Part shown: positions 29,073 to 37,627 of the stretch, one piece after another
How the letters are laid out: the number at the start of each line of letters is the position of its first letter
How positions within the stretch are numbered: position 1 is the first letter of the stretch
Source: Aurantiochytrium sp. KH105
Taxonomy: Eukaryota > Sar > Bigyra > Thraustochytrida > Thraustochytriidae
Direction of reading: 5' to 3'
Length of the DNA: 64,000 nucleotides
Assembly (NCBI GenBank): GCA_003116975.1
Contig: BGKB01000070.1
Span: 195,810 to 259,809 of the forward strand
Notes under the pieces: generated by a model
What the model was told of the DNA's origin: nothing
The model's database searches: none
What the model saw: the letters and a program-made list of their open reading frames with translations, nothing else
Translations under genes and position numbers: made by a program

Positions 29073-30650
29073 TCATAATGCATCCATTCTGGGTTGCGGC
29101 GCACTTGCAGGTTGCCGGTGCTGATGATCATCATGACTATCGTTGTTATCGTCATCATCCTCGTCGCCGTCGCTTCGAGGACCTGCGAGCATTGCCAGAT
29201 CGGCAGACGTCAGAGACTCGCCATCCATCGAAGACGGATACGAGGGCGCATTCCAGTCTTGACTGTCTCGCGCAATGATATCTTGCGCAAAACGGAGCCT
29301 CGCTTGTCCCACGTTGACGCTCTCAAGATCTGAAGCTGGGAGACCCAATCGAAGACACGTCGCCTTGACCTCTTGCAGGGTCTGAGGTCCCATTGCTGCC
29401 TCCAAAGAAGGCATTTCGCTCTCCGTGATGGGCAATGAGAGAACCTCATTGCGGAAACTGAATCTAAGCCCCGCGAGGAACTGGGCCGAGAATGTGATGC
29501 GGCGTTCCCATCCCTGCAGAACAGCCATGACGCGGCCCTCAAAGAGTTGGTCAGAGAACGATTGCTCTTGCGCTGCGCGGCCGCGGCGCAGCAGCTTGCC
29601 GAGACGCGCAAAGACCATGCCAAGGTCTGCTTCAATGAGTGTTCGGTAATGCGCTGCCTTGGCGACCGAAGCGTTGGAGTTGAAGAGTAGATCTGAGAGC
29701 ACAAAAAGAAGACGATGCGCTCGAGTGGGAACAAGCAGAGACAAGGTCGTGTGCAGGAGCTCATGCGAGACGAGCGCGTAACATTCCTTGGCAGCGTCCG
29801 CGTGCGTAATGCAGAAAAACATGATTCGGGCAACGCTCTGCTTTGTGTCATCAAGCTTGGAGAGCAAGTCAGCCAATACGCTTCGTTCACGCTGCAAGAG
29901 CGCGGCGTATGCGTCGTCTTTGGCGCGCTCTAAAGCAGCACCTGTGCCTTCCTTGCGATCCTGCATATCCTCACGATTGACTCGAGGGTCCTTGGCCGGC
30001 TCAGAGGCCTCATTCGAAAGCTCGAGCTCGAACTCTTGTGATGCAGGCCCGTCACGAAAGAGGTCGTCCTCTTGTCCATCAGCGAGCGCCTCTTCTTGTC
30101 TTCGCTCGAGATATTGTGCTCTGGCACGACCCATGTCGCGAGGCATCTTTACCCACGATAACTTGAGAGTTCGTTTCTGGAGTGCAGCATGTTTTTCCTC
30201 CAGAAAAGCTCGCTCGGCATCATCAATTTTCGCGAAGAGAAGACGAGCCGCCGTTTCCAGCCCGGTCGTCGCCCTGTCGGCTTCGAGTCGAATGGCCTCG
30301 ACGGGGCCGTAGCTTTCAAAGTGTCGCGCCAAGTCCCTGACGCGTGTCCCAGGACGAAAGTTTCTCACCAGCAAGTTCCGGGAACGCTCTGCATTGTCTG
30401 CGCGGACTCGAGACGCTGCTCGCCTGCGTCTGTGTTCGTCCTCTTCACGCAGGCCCTCGAGACGCGAACGCACGCGGTCTTTGCCGCCTTGCTCGACGCC
30501 TGCGTGCACCCGTGTAAAGCCGCGGCCCCGAGCCGCCCCGAGTCGCCGGCGCTTCGGGCCGGCAACTGGGCGGGCCGGGGCTTCGGCCTCGCTGCCGCTC
30601 GACTCCGCGAACGGGTCTTCCTGCTCCCCCTCCTCTGCCGCGCCGGGCAT
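29073..30650 (-). CDS. U2 snRNP-associated SR140/U2SURP-like protein (RRM plus CID)
   Basis: A 525-residue protein from ATG 30650 (MPGAAEEGEQED). It has an RRM (about 90-169; RNLLVRNFRPGTRVRDLARHF and a degenerate RNP1) and a CTD-interaction/RPR domain (about 255-395). The CID closely follows SR140: RIMFFCITHADAAKECY, then LLFVLSDLLFNSNASVAKAAHYR, then GRVMAVLQGWERR. The animal protein has a SURP module between RRM and CID; I see none here, only a charged linker. Expected role: pre-mRNA splicing with the U2 snRNP in the nucleus, perhaps coupled to RNA polymerase II. The C-terminus is Asp/Asn/His-rich. An upstream extension to 30701 begins at TTG and was discarded. Confidence 0.85.
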   Translation of the reverse strand: MPGAAEEGEQEDPFAESSGSEAEAPARPVAGPKRRRLGAARGRGFTRVHAGVEQGGKDRVRSRLEGLREEDEHRRRRAASRVRADNAERSRNLLVRNFRPGTRVRDLARHFESYGPVEAIRLEADRATTGLETAARLLFAKIDDAERAFLEEKHAALQKRTLKLSWVKMPRDMGRARAQYLERRQEEALADGQEDDLFRDGPASQEFELELSNEASEPAKDPRVNREDMQDRKEGTGAALERAKDDAYAALLQRERSVLADLLSKLDDTKQSVARIMFFCITHADAAKECYALVSHELLHTTLSLLVPTRAHRLLFVLSDLLFNSNASVAKAAHYRTLIEADLGMVFARLGKLLRRGRAAQEQSFSDQLFEGRVMAVLQGWERRITFSAQFLAGLRFSFRNEVLSLPITESEMPSLEAAMGPQTLQEVKATCLRLGLPASDLESVNVGQARLRFAQDIIARDSQDWNAPSYPSSMDGESLTSADLAMLAGPRSDGDEDDDDNNDSHDDHQHRQPASAPQPRMDAL

Positions 30651-31613
30651 CGCTCGCGCGCCTGCCGCGTTGCAGCTCCGTGGCAGCGTCAGGCATCCCA
30701 AGTTTGCTCGACCAATAAAAAAAAAAGTCTCTCTCGTTTGCTTACGTAAGGTAAGGCTCTATTGATCCGTTGAATTTGAGTCTCTGACTCCGCCCCAGGG
30801 GCCGAAGGACGGTCGACCCGCCTGAACCTTGGCGGCGGCCCGATGAGGTGAGGTGAGTGAGCTGAGGTGCTTGCGAGTTCCTTTGTATGAGATGCCGCGA
30901 TGTTAAGGCTGCCAAGCTGGACGATCTCTGACACAGCTTTTATCCGCGGGTTGCGATCACCGTCAGTATCATTGTCAGGTCATTATCGTGTTCCCCACAA
31001 CCACCACGACCACCATGACCACTCATTCATGCCATTAATGGTTGGAGAAAGCTGTCTGTCTCCTTGATCTAGCAGGCAGAGGCCGAGGATTTGACTCATG
31101 CAAGACCGTAGCTTCGTTTCTCGTGTGATCTGCCGTTCCTCCTCACCTCAGGCCCGGCCGATTTGAAGTCGTCAATCCTAGCTCCTCACTCCTCACAAGG
31201 TTCATTTCAAAGATTTCAAAGCTTTACATGAGCAGTGAGACCGAATGCCTTCACGTCGAGCCGAAAATACAGCTGGACAGCATAGTGTGTATAGCTTTAA
31301 GAAATAAAAATCTCGACCCAAGTCACACCTCCTCGAAAAATATATACAGAGCTAAATCCCGTCACAATTGACTGTGGTGGAAGGCGCGGAGCGCGCGGGC
31401 ATTGGCGCGGGATCCAGACTTTGCGCGAGAAGGGGACGGACGCCTTTCTGGCTCTTTTCTTTCTTTCGGCCCTATTCTTTCGCATGCGCAGATCGTCAGA
31501 CAGAGGGACCAGAACTGCATCAAAGTCCCTCGCTCGCTCGAAGGAAGGCGCGGCCTCCCCCGCTCGCTCGCAGCCCTCCCTCGCTCGCATCCTGGCGTGC
31601 AGCCAGTCGCGCC
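30651..31613. other. Divergent intergenic region, splicing-factor and Cys-rich membrane protein genes
   Basis: About 0.96 kb that must hold two divergent promoters. Repeated gaggtgaggtgagtgagctgagg-like sequence occurs at about 30845-30866. I checked for tRNA-like structures and found none that hold up. No gene supported. Confidence 0.5.
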
Positions 31614-32306
31614 ATGCGAAACGCAACACTCATCCTCGCTGCCTGCACCCTGGCAGCATGTATGTCGCACACCGACGCACAGGGAACGACGACGGTAGAC
31701 CTTTGCGAGCCGCAGAATGACCTGCTGTCTTCTTATCCAGCGCGCTGCTGCGAGTCGCTCTGCGGCCTCGTCTGCGAGGACAACTTGCTCGAGAGCAGCT
31801 GCGTCCTCGAGCAAAGCGGAGACTCGAGTCCAGTCGAATGTTTGTGTGCAGTGCCCTGGCACACCAAAGTGCAAGTGGGAGTCATTGTCTGGGTGCTAAA
31901 TGTGATTGTTGCTTGCCTCTTGGCCTCGTGCATCGTTCTACGACATCTCACGAGCAGTCACCCAATCGACCCGACCCCAGAGACGATTACATCATTCTTC
32001 ACTCTGACCTTCTTATTCGGTATGCTCGGCCTCGTGCCAGGCAGACTCCTCATGGGATACCAAATGAAGGTGATGCGAAAACGAGGGTTGACCACGTCGA
32101 CATCATCGTCCTCCGTCGTCCGAGGCTCGCGGTCCGATTCGAGCCATAACTCAATAGAAAACATGAGTCCGCGTTCGCCAAATCGTGTTTACAGGACAGA
32201 ATCGACGTCTCCGCGCCGAGCACCACCACTCCCGCCTGTTCCTACCGCGGTCTTCATCGACACGCCGACGGTAGACAATCCGGCAATGAACCCCCAAGTT
32301 GTTTGA
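31614..32306 (+). CDS. Small Cys-rich membrane protein with signal peptide and proline-rich tail
   Basis: A 230-residue protein, not recognised. ATG 31614 gives a clean signal peptide (MRNATLILAACTLAACMSHTDA). A short extracellular segment (about 25-85) holds eight cysteines at 31, 45, 46, 50, 54, 63, 76 and 78, likely disulfide-bonded. Two hydrophobic segments follow (about 87-109 and 126-147), then a cytosolic tail rich in Ser and basic residues with RRAPPLPPVP near the end, a potential SH3- or WW-binding motif. The frame is open upstream to 31368 but only from a TTG. A surface receptor or adhesion-type role is possible; the sequence alone does not show it. It converges with the LamG-like gene. 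Confidence 0.68.
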   Translation: MRNATLILAACTLAACMSHTDAQGTTTVDLCEPQNDLLSSYPARCCESLCGLVCEDNLLESSCVLEQSGDSSPVECLCAVPWHTKVQVGVIVWVLNVIVACLLASCIVLRHLTSSHPIDPTPETITSFFTLTFLFGMLGLVPGRLLMGYQMKVMRKRGLTTSTSSSSVVRGSRSDSSHNSIENMSPRSPNRVYRTESTSPRRAPPLPPVPTAVFIDTPTVDNPAMNPQVV

Positions 32307-32550
32307 ACATAATTTGACCAAAAATTTTGCCTGCTCTCGAGTATTGTTCCAGCATCTCCCTCCTTTGAAAAAAGTGGAAATTCGCGCGCTTCACGCCAAG
32401 AATGTGGCCTACTTGTCCGCGCGAACGCGATTCTACTCGATAGAGGAGAAGGAAAAAGGGGAAGAAAACGAAGAAAAAGGAGAACGAAGAAAAAGGGGGA
32501 AAAAGAAGACAAAAATCCATCGCGTTGTCTCAAGGCTTGAAGCTCCTTTC

Positions 32551-35247
32551 TTACACGTTTTGCTTCAAAAGATGGGCATCTTGTATCTGCACTTGGAACT
32601 TCTTGCGCCGCTCTTCGGCAAGGTCGAGAGGGGCACTCATGGTCATGTCCACCTCGAAAGCGGATCTCGCGCAGTTCCACACCCGAACTTCGGTCACCAT
32701 GGCCTCTTCGCCACCCTGAGGGAGCAGCTCCAATACGGAAGAGGTCCCGCTTGCGAGGCCGACTGCTGCTCCAAGAGCGAGAAAATTTCTCGATTCAGAT
32801 CCATCGATGAGACATTGTGCCACGACGGTCTGATTGCCCTGGAGGGCCTGGGCAGAGCACGATAAATGGTGCCAAGACTCGGAAAGAGCCTCGACACCAT
32901 GAGCGCTGAGACGCACGAGATCTTTAACGAGAATCGTAGTCGCCGCGTCAGTCTTGAACCAAAACTCGAGCGTCCACCCTCGTTTTGAGAGGTGCGGCAC
33001 AGTGAGGACAAGAGGACAGCGAGCTGCCTGCGCGAACGGAATGGTGTCCCCGTCTCCTGGATCAAGCTCTACGCACGATTCGCTAACAACATTGACAACG
33101 TCTGGAAGCTCGCGGCCGGGTTGAGATGCGGTGGAATGACCGGAAATGTCCCGCATCGGTGCGCCTTCACAGAAACGCCAATAACCGACAATCGCCTGCT
33201 CGCCGGATACGCCAGGTCGCGCCGCAACATCGTCTTCATCCTGGTCATCTTTCGTGCTGCCATCGTCGCCCTGCGTATGTTGCGAGCCAGAAAGACCGAG
33301 ACAAGCTTCGAGTGTGAGGCCTTGCGATAGGGCAGACTCTTCTGCGGGTCGAAGCGTGAGCTGACTCAGGTGCGCGTAGTGACCAGGCAAAAAGTCGCCA
33401 TCGCTTGGAATGGAAAAGATACGTTCCTGGCTCGAAGCAACATTTTGCCCAGTGAAACCCGATCCAGCTCCAAGCAGAATTTCCTCGGTTTTGCTTGAAG
33501 GTCGCACGCTTTTGTCCGAAACGATCGAGAGGTCTCGAAAGTGGACGTGACAAGCTCCTGTAAGCCGTTCCTCATCATGATACACAAAATAATCGTCAAA
33601 GTACCCAATCAGTGAGTATGTGGTGTCCGATGATGGAAGTGAGCACATCAGCGACTTGGTGAGCGAACCGCGAATCGTTGTTACTTTGTAAATGAATGCT
33701 TCCTGCTTGATGAAATAAGAAATGGGATCGGCTTCGTCTTCCGGGTCAGAGCTATCGAAAACTGAACGTGGTTCATCACGATCAAGATACTTGATGCCAA
33801 GTTCGCCTGCATCTGTACGCAAAAGAGCCTGGCAAGGCGCGTGCGTATGAAGTGTTTTCAAGAGAACTGCGCTGGAGCGGTCATCATTGATTGAAAAGAT
33901 GGTGATCTGCGAATGATTGGTGCCATGCAGTACTGCAAGCTCATTGCCGTTGTTGATAAGCAATGCGTCAACCGCATTGTGTGGAACCCAAGTCCACGGC
34001 TCACCAAGCCCGTCTTGCATCAATGGCACCACTGTGATGCCCTTGTCAGAAGATTTGCACGGAGTGACAATGGCACCTAAAGGATCGATTTTGCAGTACT
34101 TGAAGCGATCAGGGTCTTTCGTTACCATGCCGCGAAGCCATTTCGGGAACAACCACGCGGAAATGACAGGATTGTTTGCAAGTATGGACCGTGCTTGATG
34201 CATTGTAGATGTCTTTCTTCGCAGCGTGTACACGAACGCATTGTTCACCAACAGCACCCAGCTATTTTGAGAACGCTGCACAGAGCGGGAAAGTTTGCAG
34301 GAGATTGGAATCTCACTAAGATGCAAGGGTTGAGGTTGTGTGCCAACTCCCTCGACAAATATAGATGCACGTCCTCCATACATGCAGATGGCAACAAGTT
34401 CTTGAGATGAGGAGAGAAGCGACACTCCGGTGCAGGGATTATCATCAGAAAGAGAACGCGGAGATTGCGCAGTCTCCTCGACATGTAGAGACTTGCGCCT
34501 GCCAACGCCGGCTCGTGCTTCAATCTTCCACGATGATAGCTGGCCAGAGTGGGACGAGAGTGCATACAGCCTGCTTTCGTGCCAGGCCAGGGCTCCAGTG
34601 CCGACGCACGAAATATCCATTTGCAGCTCGTCGCGTGAAAAAAGTAGCACCCTACTGTGCTCTGCAGCGGCAATACAACCATCTTCTGGGCGCGCCGAGA
34701 GCGCCATGACGGGGCCAGCGAGCTCGGCCAAGGTCCTCGTTTCCTTGATGACGCGCGCGTCAAGATCAATTTCGGTCACGGCGAGACTCGTATGTGCGAG
34801 AAAGCCATAGGAAATCAACGTTACGCGAGTGCTACGCTTGGGAGATTTCGTGGGTTTGTCACCATGCGCGGCGGCTGGTTTTGTTGATATTTTCCGCGTC
34901 AGTACGGCGAACTTTGCCGTGGACGCACTCGCGTGTCTCGAGCCAACTTGCTCGTCGAGCCAGGGGTCGCCGCAAATGTCTGGCCTTGTGACAATGACTC
35001 GCCCGCCCTCGACCACCACGAGCAAGGCTGGTGGTCTACCCGTGCGGTCTGTCGGGCCAAGCACAGCGAGAAAGACGACCTCGCCGAGGCCTGCCAAGAG
35101 CTGCGTTGCGGCCCCCGACACCATGGACACCCGGACGACCTCGCCGCGAGCGCCTTCGCCTTGCGAGAAGGCATCGCCGGCGACCTGGTGCTCCTGGTCA
35201 GCTGCGAGCCGCCGGACAAGGCGGGCGGCGAAGGTCGGCGCGCTCAT
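32551..35247 (-). CDS. Large protein with C-terminal LamG/concanavalin-like domain
   Basis: About 898 residues if started at ATG 35247 (MSAPTFAARLVRRLAADQEHQ). The frame is open to 35634, but that stretch is Ser/Arg/Pro-rich and overlaps the start of the opposite gene, so the shorter form is preferred. The first two-thirds is a series of beta-strand-like segments with recurring hydrophobic patterns (for example VMALSARPEDGCIAAAEHSRVLLFSRD) that could be WD40-like propellers, though repeats are not clear. The C-terminal 200 residues resemble a laminin-G-like jellyroll: IVGYWRFCEGAPMRDISGHS, then LEFWFK, then VTEVRVWNCARSAFEVDMTM. No signal peptide or membrane segment is seen, so the protein is probably intracellular. 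Function unknown. Confidence 0.7.
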   Translation of the reverse strand: MSAPTFAARLVRRLAADQEHQVAGDAFSQGEGARGEVVRVSMVSGAATQLLAGLGEVVFLAVLGPTDRTGRPPALLVVVEGGRVIVTRPDICGDPWLDEQVGSRHASASTAKFAVLTRKISTKPAAAHGDKPTKSPKRSTRVTLISYGFLAHTSLAVTEIDLDARVIKETRTLAELAGPVMALSARPEDGCIAAAEHSRVLLFSRDELQMDISCVGTGALAWHESRLYALSSHSGQLSSWKIEARAGVGRRKSLHVEETAQSPRSLSDDNPCTGVSLLSSSQELVAICMYGGRASIFVEGVGTQPQPLHLSEIPISCKLSRSVQRSQNSWVLLVNNAFVYTLRRKTSTMHQARSILANNPVISAWLFPKWLRGMVTKDPDRFKYCKIDPLGAIVTPCKSSDKGITVVPLMQDGLGEPWTWVPHNAVDALLINNGNELAVLHGTNHSQITIFSINDDRSSAVLLKTLHTHAPCQALLRTDAGELGIKYLDRDEPRSVFDSSDPEDEADPISYFIKQEAFIYKVTTIRGSLTKSLMCSLPSSDTTYSLIGYFDDYFVYHDEERLTGACHVHFRDLSIVSDKSVRPSSKTEEILLGAGSGFTGQNVASSQERIFSIPSDGDFLPGHYAHLSQLTLRPAEESALSQGLTLEACLGLSGSQHTQGDDGSTKDDQDEDDVAARPGVSGEQAIVGYWRFCEGAPMRDISGHSTASQPGRELPDVVNVVSESCVELDPGDGDTIPFAQAARCPLVLTVPHLSKRGWTLEFWFKTDAATTILVKDLVRLSAHGVEALSESWHHLSCSAQALQGNQTVVAQCLIDGSESRNFLALGAAVGLASGTSSVLELLPQGGEEAMVTEVRVWNCARSAFEVDMTMSAPLDLAEERRKKFQVQIQDAHLLKQNV

Positions 35248-35440
35248 CAGCGCAGAATCCGAGTCTGCAGCGGCGATCTGCAGCAAAAGCGTCGAGCACG
35301 AGCGGGTAAAAGTATCCAAGACGACCACGACGCGAGCAGCAGATCGCGAACCCGAGCAACGCGAAAGGGCTTGGCTGCGACGAAGGTGCAGCAGCGCGGC
35401 AGCAGCACAGCAGCGCAGAGAGACGCGGCGGGGCCTGTGC
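35248..35440. promoter_or_regulatory. Compact bidirectional promoter
   Basis: Only 193 bp separate the preferred ATGs of two divergent genes, so the regulatory sequence is probably shared. It is GC-rich with gcagcag clusters and no obvious TATA element. Confidence 0.4.
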
Positions 35441-36814
35441 ATGGCTTCGTCTTCGCGTGGAAACGGAGGAGACAAGAAGGGCGGTGGCGGAGGAGGCCGC
35501 AAGCGCCTGGTCCTCGAAGATAAGGGCGAGGAGGCTGCGGAGCTTGCGAAGCTGGCCGCAGCAGAGGAAGATGTTCGGCGCCTCAGGCGAGAGATAGACG
35601 CCGTTGAGGCGCAGATTGCGGACGTGGAGGCCAAGATGAAGCGGCTTGAAGATACGGACGGTGCGTCATTTAGCAGCGATCTAAGTCCCTTTCAACAGCG
35701 AAGGTTAGCTTCAGCAGAGAGTTACTTCGATTCCCTCGAAAAGGAGCGCTCCCAGCTTTGTCAGCAGGAGATTTCACTGCACCAACGTATTGGTGGAAGT
35801 TTGAACTACAAAGCAGCGCAAATAGGAGCGGTGACCGAGATCAAGAGTCGTCGTCCCCAACTGTGGCTAGTGGAGGGTTTCATTCGAGGCAGCAAGCGGT
35901 CGTCAGGCATTCGCGCGTTTCTGTATGCCATGGCATCGGACGAGTCAGGGCTTGCGGTGTCGGATTCGTCGCAGACTGGTGCAACCTCGTCTGCAGCATC
36001 CTCGTCCGCGAAACCGAATCGAAAAGACGTTTTTCAAGATTGCGTATGGTATGAAAATGACGACCTGCACTTTCGCATCTTGTTCCACAGTGCGGAATCA
36101 GGGCAGCGCTTTGGAAACAAATTGAGCGAGCACAAGCATATTGTCGACAATTTAGCCATCACGGACCCTATCTTGTTGGGCAAACAATATCACACCATAG
36201 GGATCAAGCGCGCAGACTACGACTCTGACGACGAATCGTCATCTGCGTCCTCACAGATCATAAGTATGCAGGTGACAAAAGCGGAACCCACGGAGATGAT
36301 CACGCGATTTCAAAGCATCGAGTTGGCTCAATTGTTGCAGCTGGGGTACGACTTGGAGAAAGCTCACCTGGTGCATGACTCTGAGTTGAAGAGGCGACGC
36401 AAGGCGGAAGAGCTGGACTGGAAAGATGATTGCAACAACAACAGGATCGTGCTCACTTCCAGCCTGCACAAGATTTTCGACGGAAGAAGAAACGGCGAAG
36501 GGCAGACGAGGGTCCCCCTGATGCTGATCGAGGCGGTGGATGACCTTCCAGGTACTGCTCCGGACATTCAGGTACCGGAAATGTTGCAGGAAGGGAGAGA
36601 GAAACGCTATAGGGTTTGGCTGAAAGTTACAGCTCTCGACGAGATGACGATGACGGGTATTATCTGCCGCATGAAGGTTGGTTGCTTTGTTCTCACGCTC
36701 GACACCAGCGGTCATCGGGAGGTTTATACGCATGTCCATGTTCTCGACCCGGACTTATTCAAGGCGAATTTGGAATGGAGAGCAGCTGATACGCGTAAGC
36801 AATGGGATGTGTGA
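35441..36814 (+). CDS. Orphan protein with N-terminal coiled coil and HNH-like motif
   Basis: A 457-residue protein from ATG 35441, not assigned with confidence. It starts with a Gly-rich basic stretch and a heptad-like helix (AELAKLAAAEEDVRRLRREIDAVEAQIADVEAKMKRLED, split around residues 32-70). A globular part follows. At about 330-350 the segment DDCNNNRIVLTSSLHKIFDGRR resembles the distal half of an HNH_2-type nuclease motif (N-x-x-x-L...H...FDG), but the upstream His-x-x-Pro half is not apparent. The C-terminus has further conserved-looking beta segments. It could be a nuclease-fold relic used for binding. The upstream extension of the frame to 34829 is the antisense of the neighbouring gene. 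Confidence 0.7.
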   Translation: MASSSRGNGGDKKGGGGGGRKRLVLEDKGEEAAELAKLAAAEEDVRRLRREIDAVEAQIADVEAKMKRLEDTDGASFSSDLSPFQQRRLASAESYFDSLEKERSQLCQQEISLHQRIGGSLNYKAAQIGAVTEIKSRRPQLWLVEGFIRGSKRSSGIRAFLYAMASDESGLAVSDSSQTGATSSAASSSAKPNRKDVFQDCVWYENDDLHFRILFHSAESGQRFGNKLSEHKHIVDNLAITDPILLGKQYHTIGIKRADYDSDDESSSASSQIISMQVTKAEPTEMITRFQSIELAQLLQLGYDLEKAHLVHDSELKRRRKAEELDWKDDCNNNRIVLTSSLHKIFDGRRNGEGQTRVPLMLIEAVDDLPGTAPDIQVPEMLQEGREKRYRVWLKVTALDEMTMTGIICRMKVGCFVLTLDTSGHREVYTHVHVLDPDLFKANLEWRAADTRKQWDV

Positions 36815-37627
36815 TGTACGAACGAATGAGGAATGTGCAATAGTTCTCCTTTATAGACATGCCATCAAGGACTTTGTGGAGGTTTTTGACGACCTTGACT
36901 TTGGCCTAGATGACCTGGGGTGCAATTTCATACTCGGTCTCATACTAAAATAGGTTCAAGACCAGAGGCTCTGTGATGGAGGCCCATGGATCACGAGAAT
37001 AGCATAGCGTTGTCGCCAAACTTGTTTGGCATAGAAGGTGTGGCAGTCGAAAGCGTTCTTTTGGCTCACAATGATGAAATCGAGTGAAATCACTCAACTC
37101 AAGGAATTCGATTTTTTTCCGGAAAGGTTGGAGGGAGCAAGGACGACCTTTTCATGACGTTGCTCCTCAACGTGCAATGGAGTAGCTACTTTTACAGGTA
37201 AGGAGGCAGCAGTACCAGCGGCGATCGAAGAATTTTTAATTTCTGAAAATAATATTCAAAGAGGGGGGGGGGGGCACGCACGCAGAGATTGAGATTTCGC
37301 ATCGCATGCTCGCAGGTTGCCATCACTGAGATTACGGAAAGGAAGACGACGACGATATCGGGAGGCCAGGGCTTTCGTTTTGCGCTTGCTTATGCGAAGT
37401 TTTTGCACTTTAGATTCGTCCTTTCTTGTTCCAGTTCATTTCCAAACAATGTGACGAAAATTTACACTACAATTCATTGCATTTTGCATTCCACTCCATT
37501 CCCTTTCATTGTTGTCATCCATCCAGTTCAATCAACCAAGTAAGCAAATTCTGATCAAGTAACAAAACGGAACCTCCGTCGGCTGAGATCAGAAAAATAT
37601 AAAAATGTTCGTAAAACAGATTACGGT
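36815..37627. other. Convergent intergenic region before the ABCG gene
   Basis: About 0.8 kb, AT-rich compared with the rest, between two stop codons. It contains a poly(G) run of about 12 at 37263-37274 and repeats of attcatt/attccattcc near 37470-37510. No gene seen. Confidence 0.5.

Noticed and set aside
34829-35440. N-terminal extension of the HNH-like gene
   Set aside because: This part is antisense to the LamG-like gene and starts without an ATG; the ATG at 35441 begins normal protein-like sequence.
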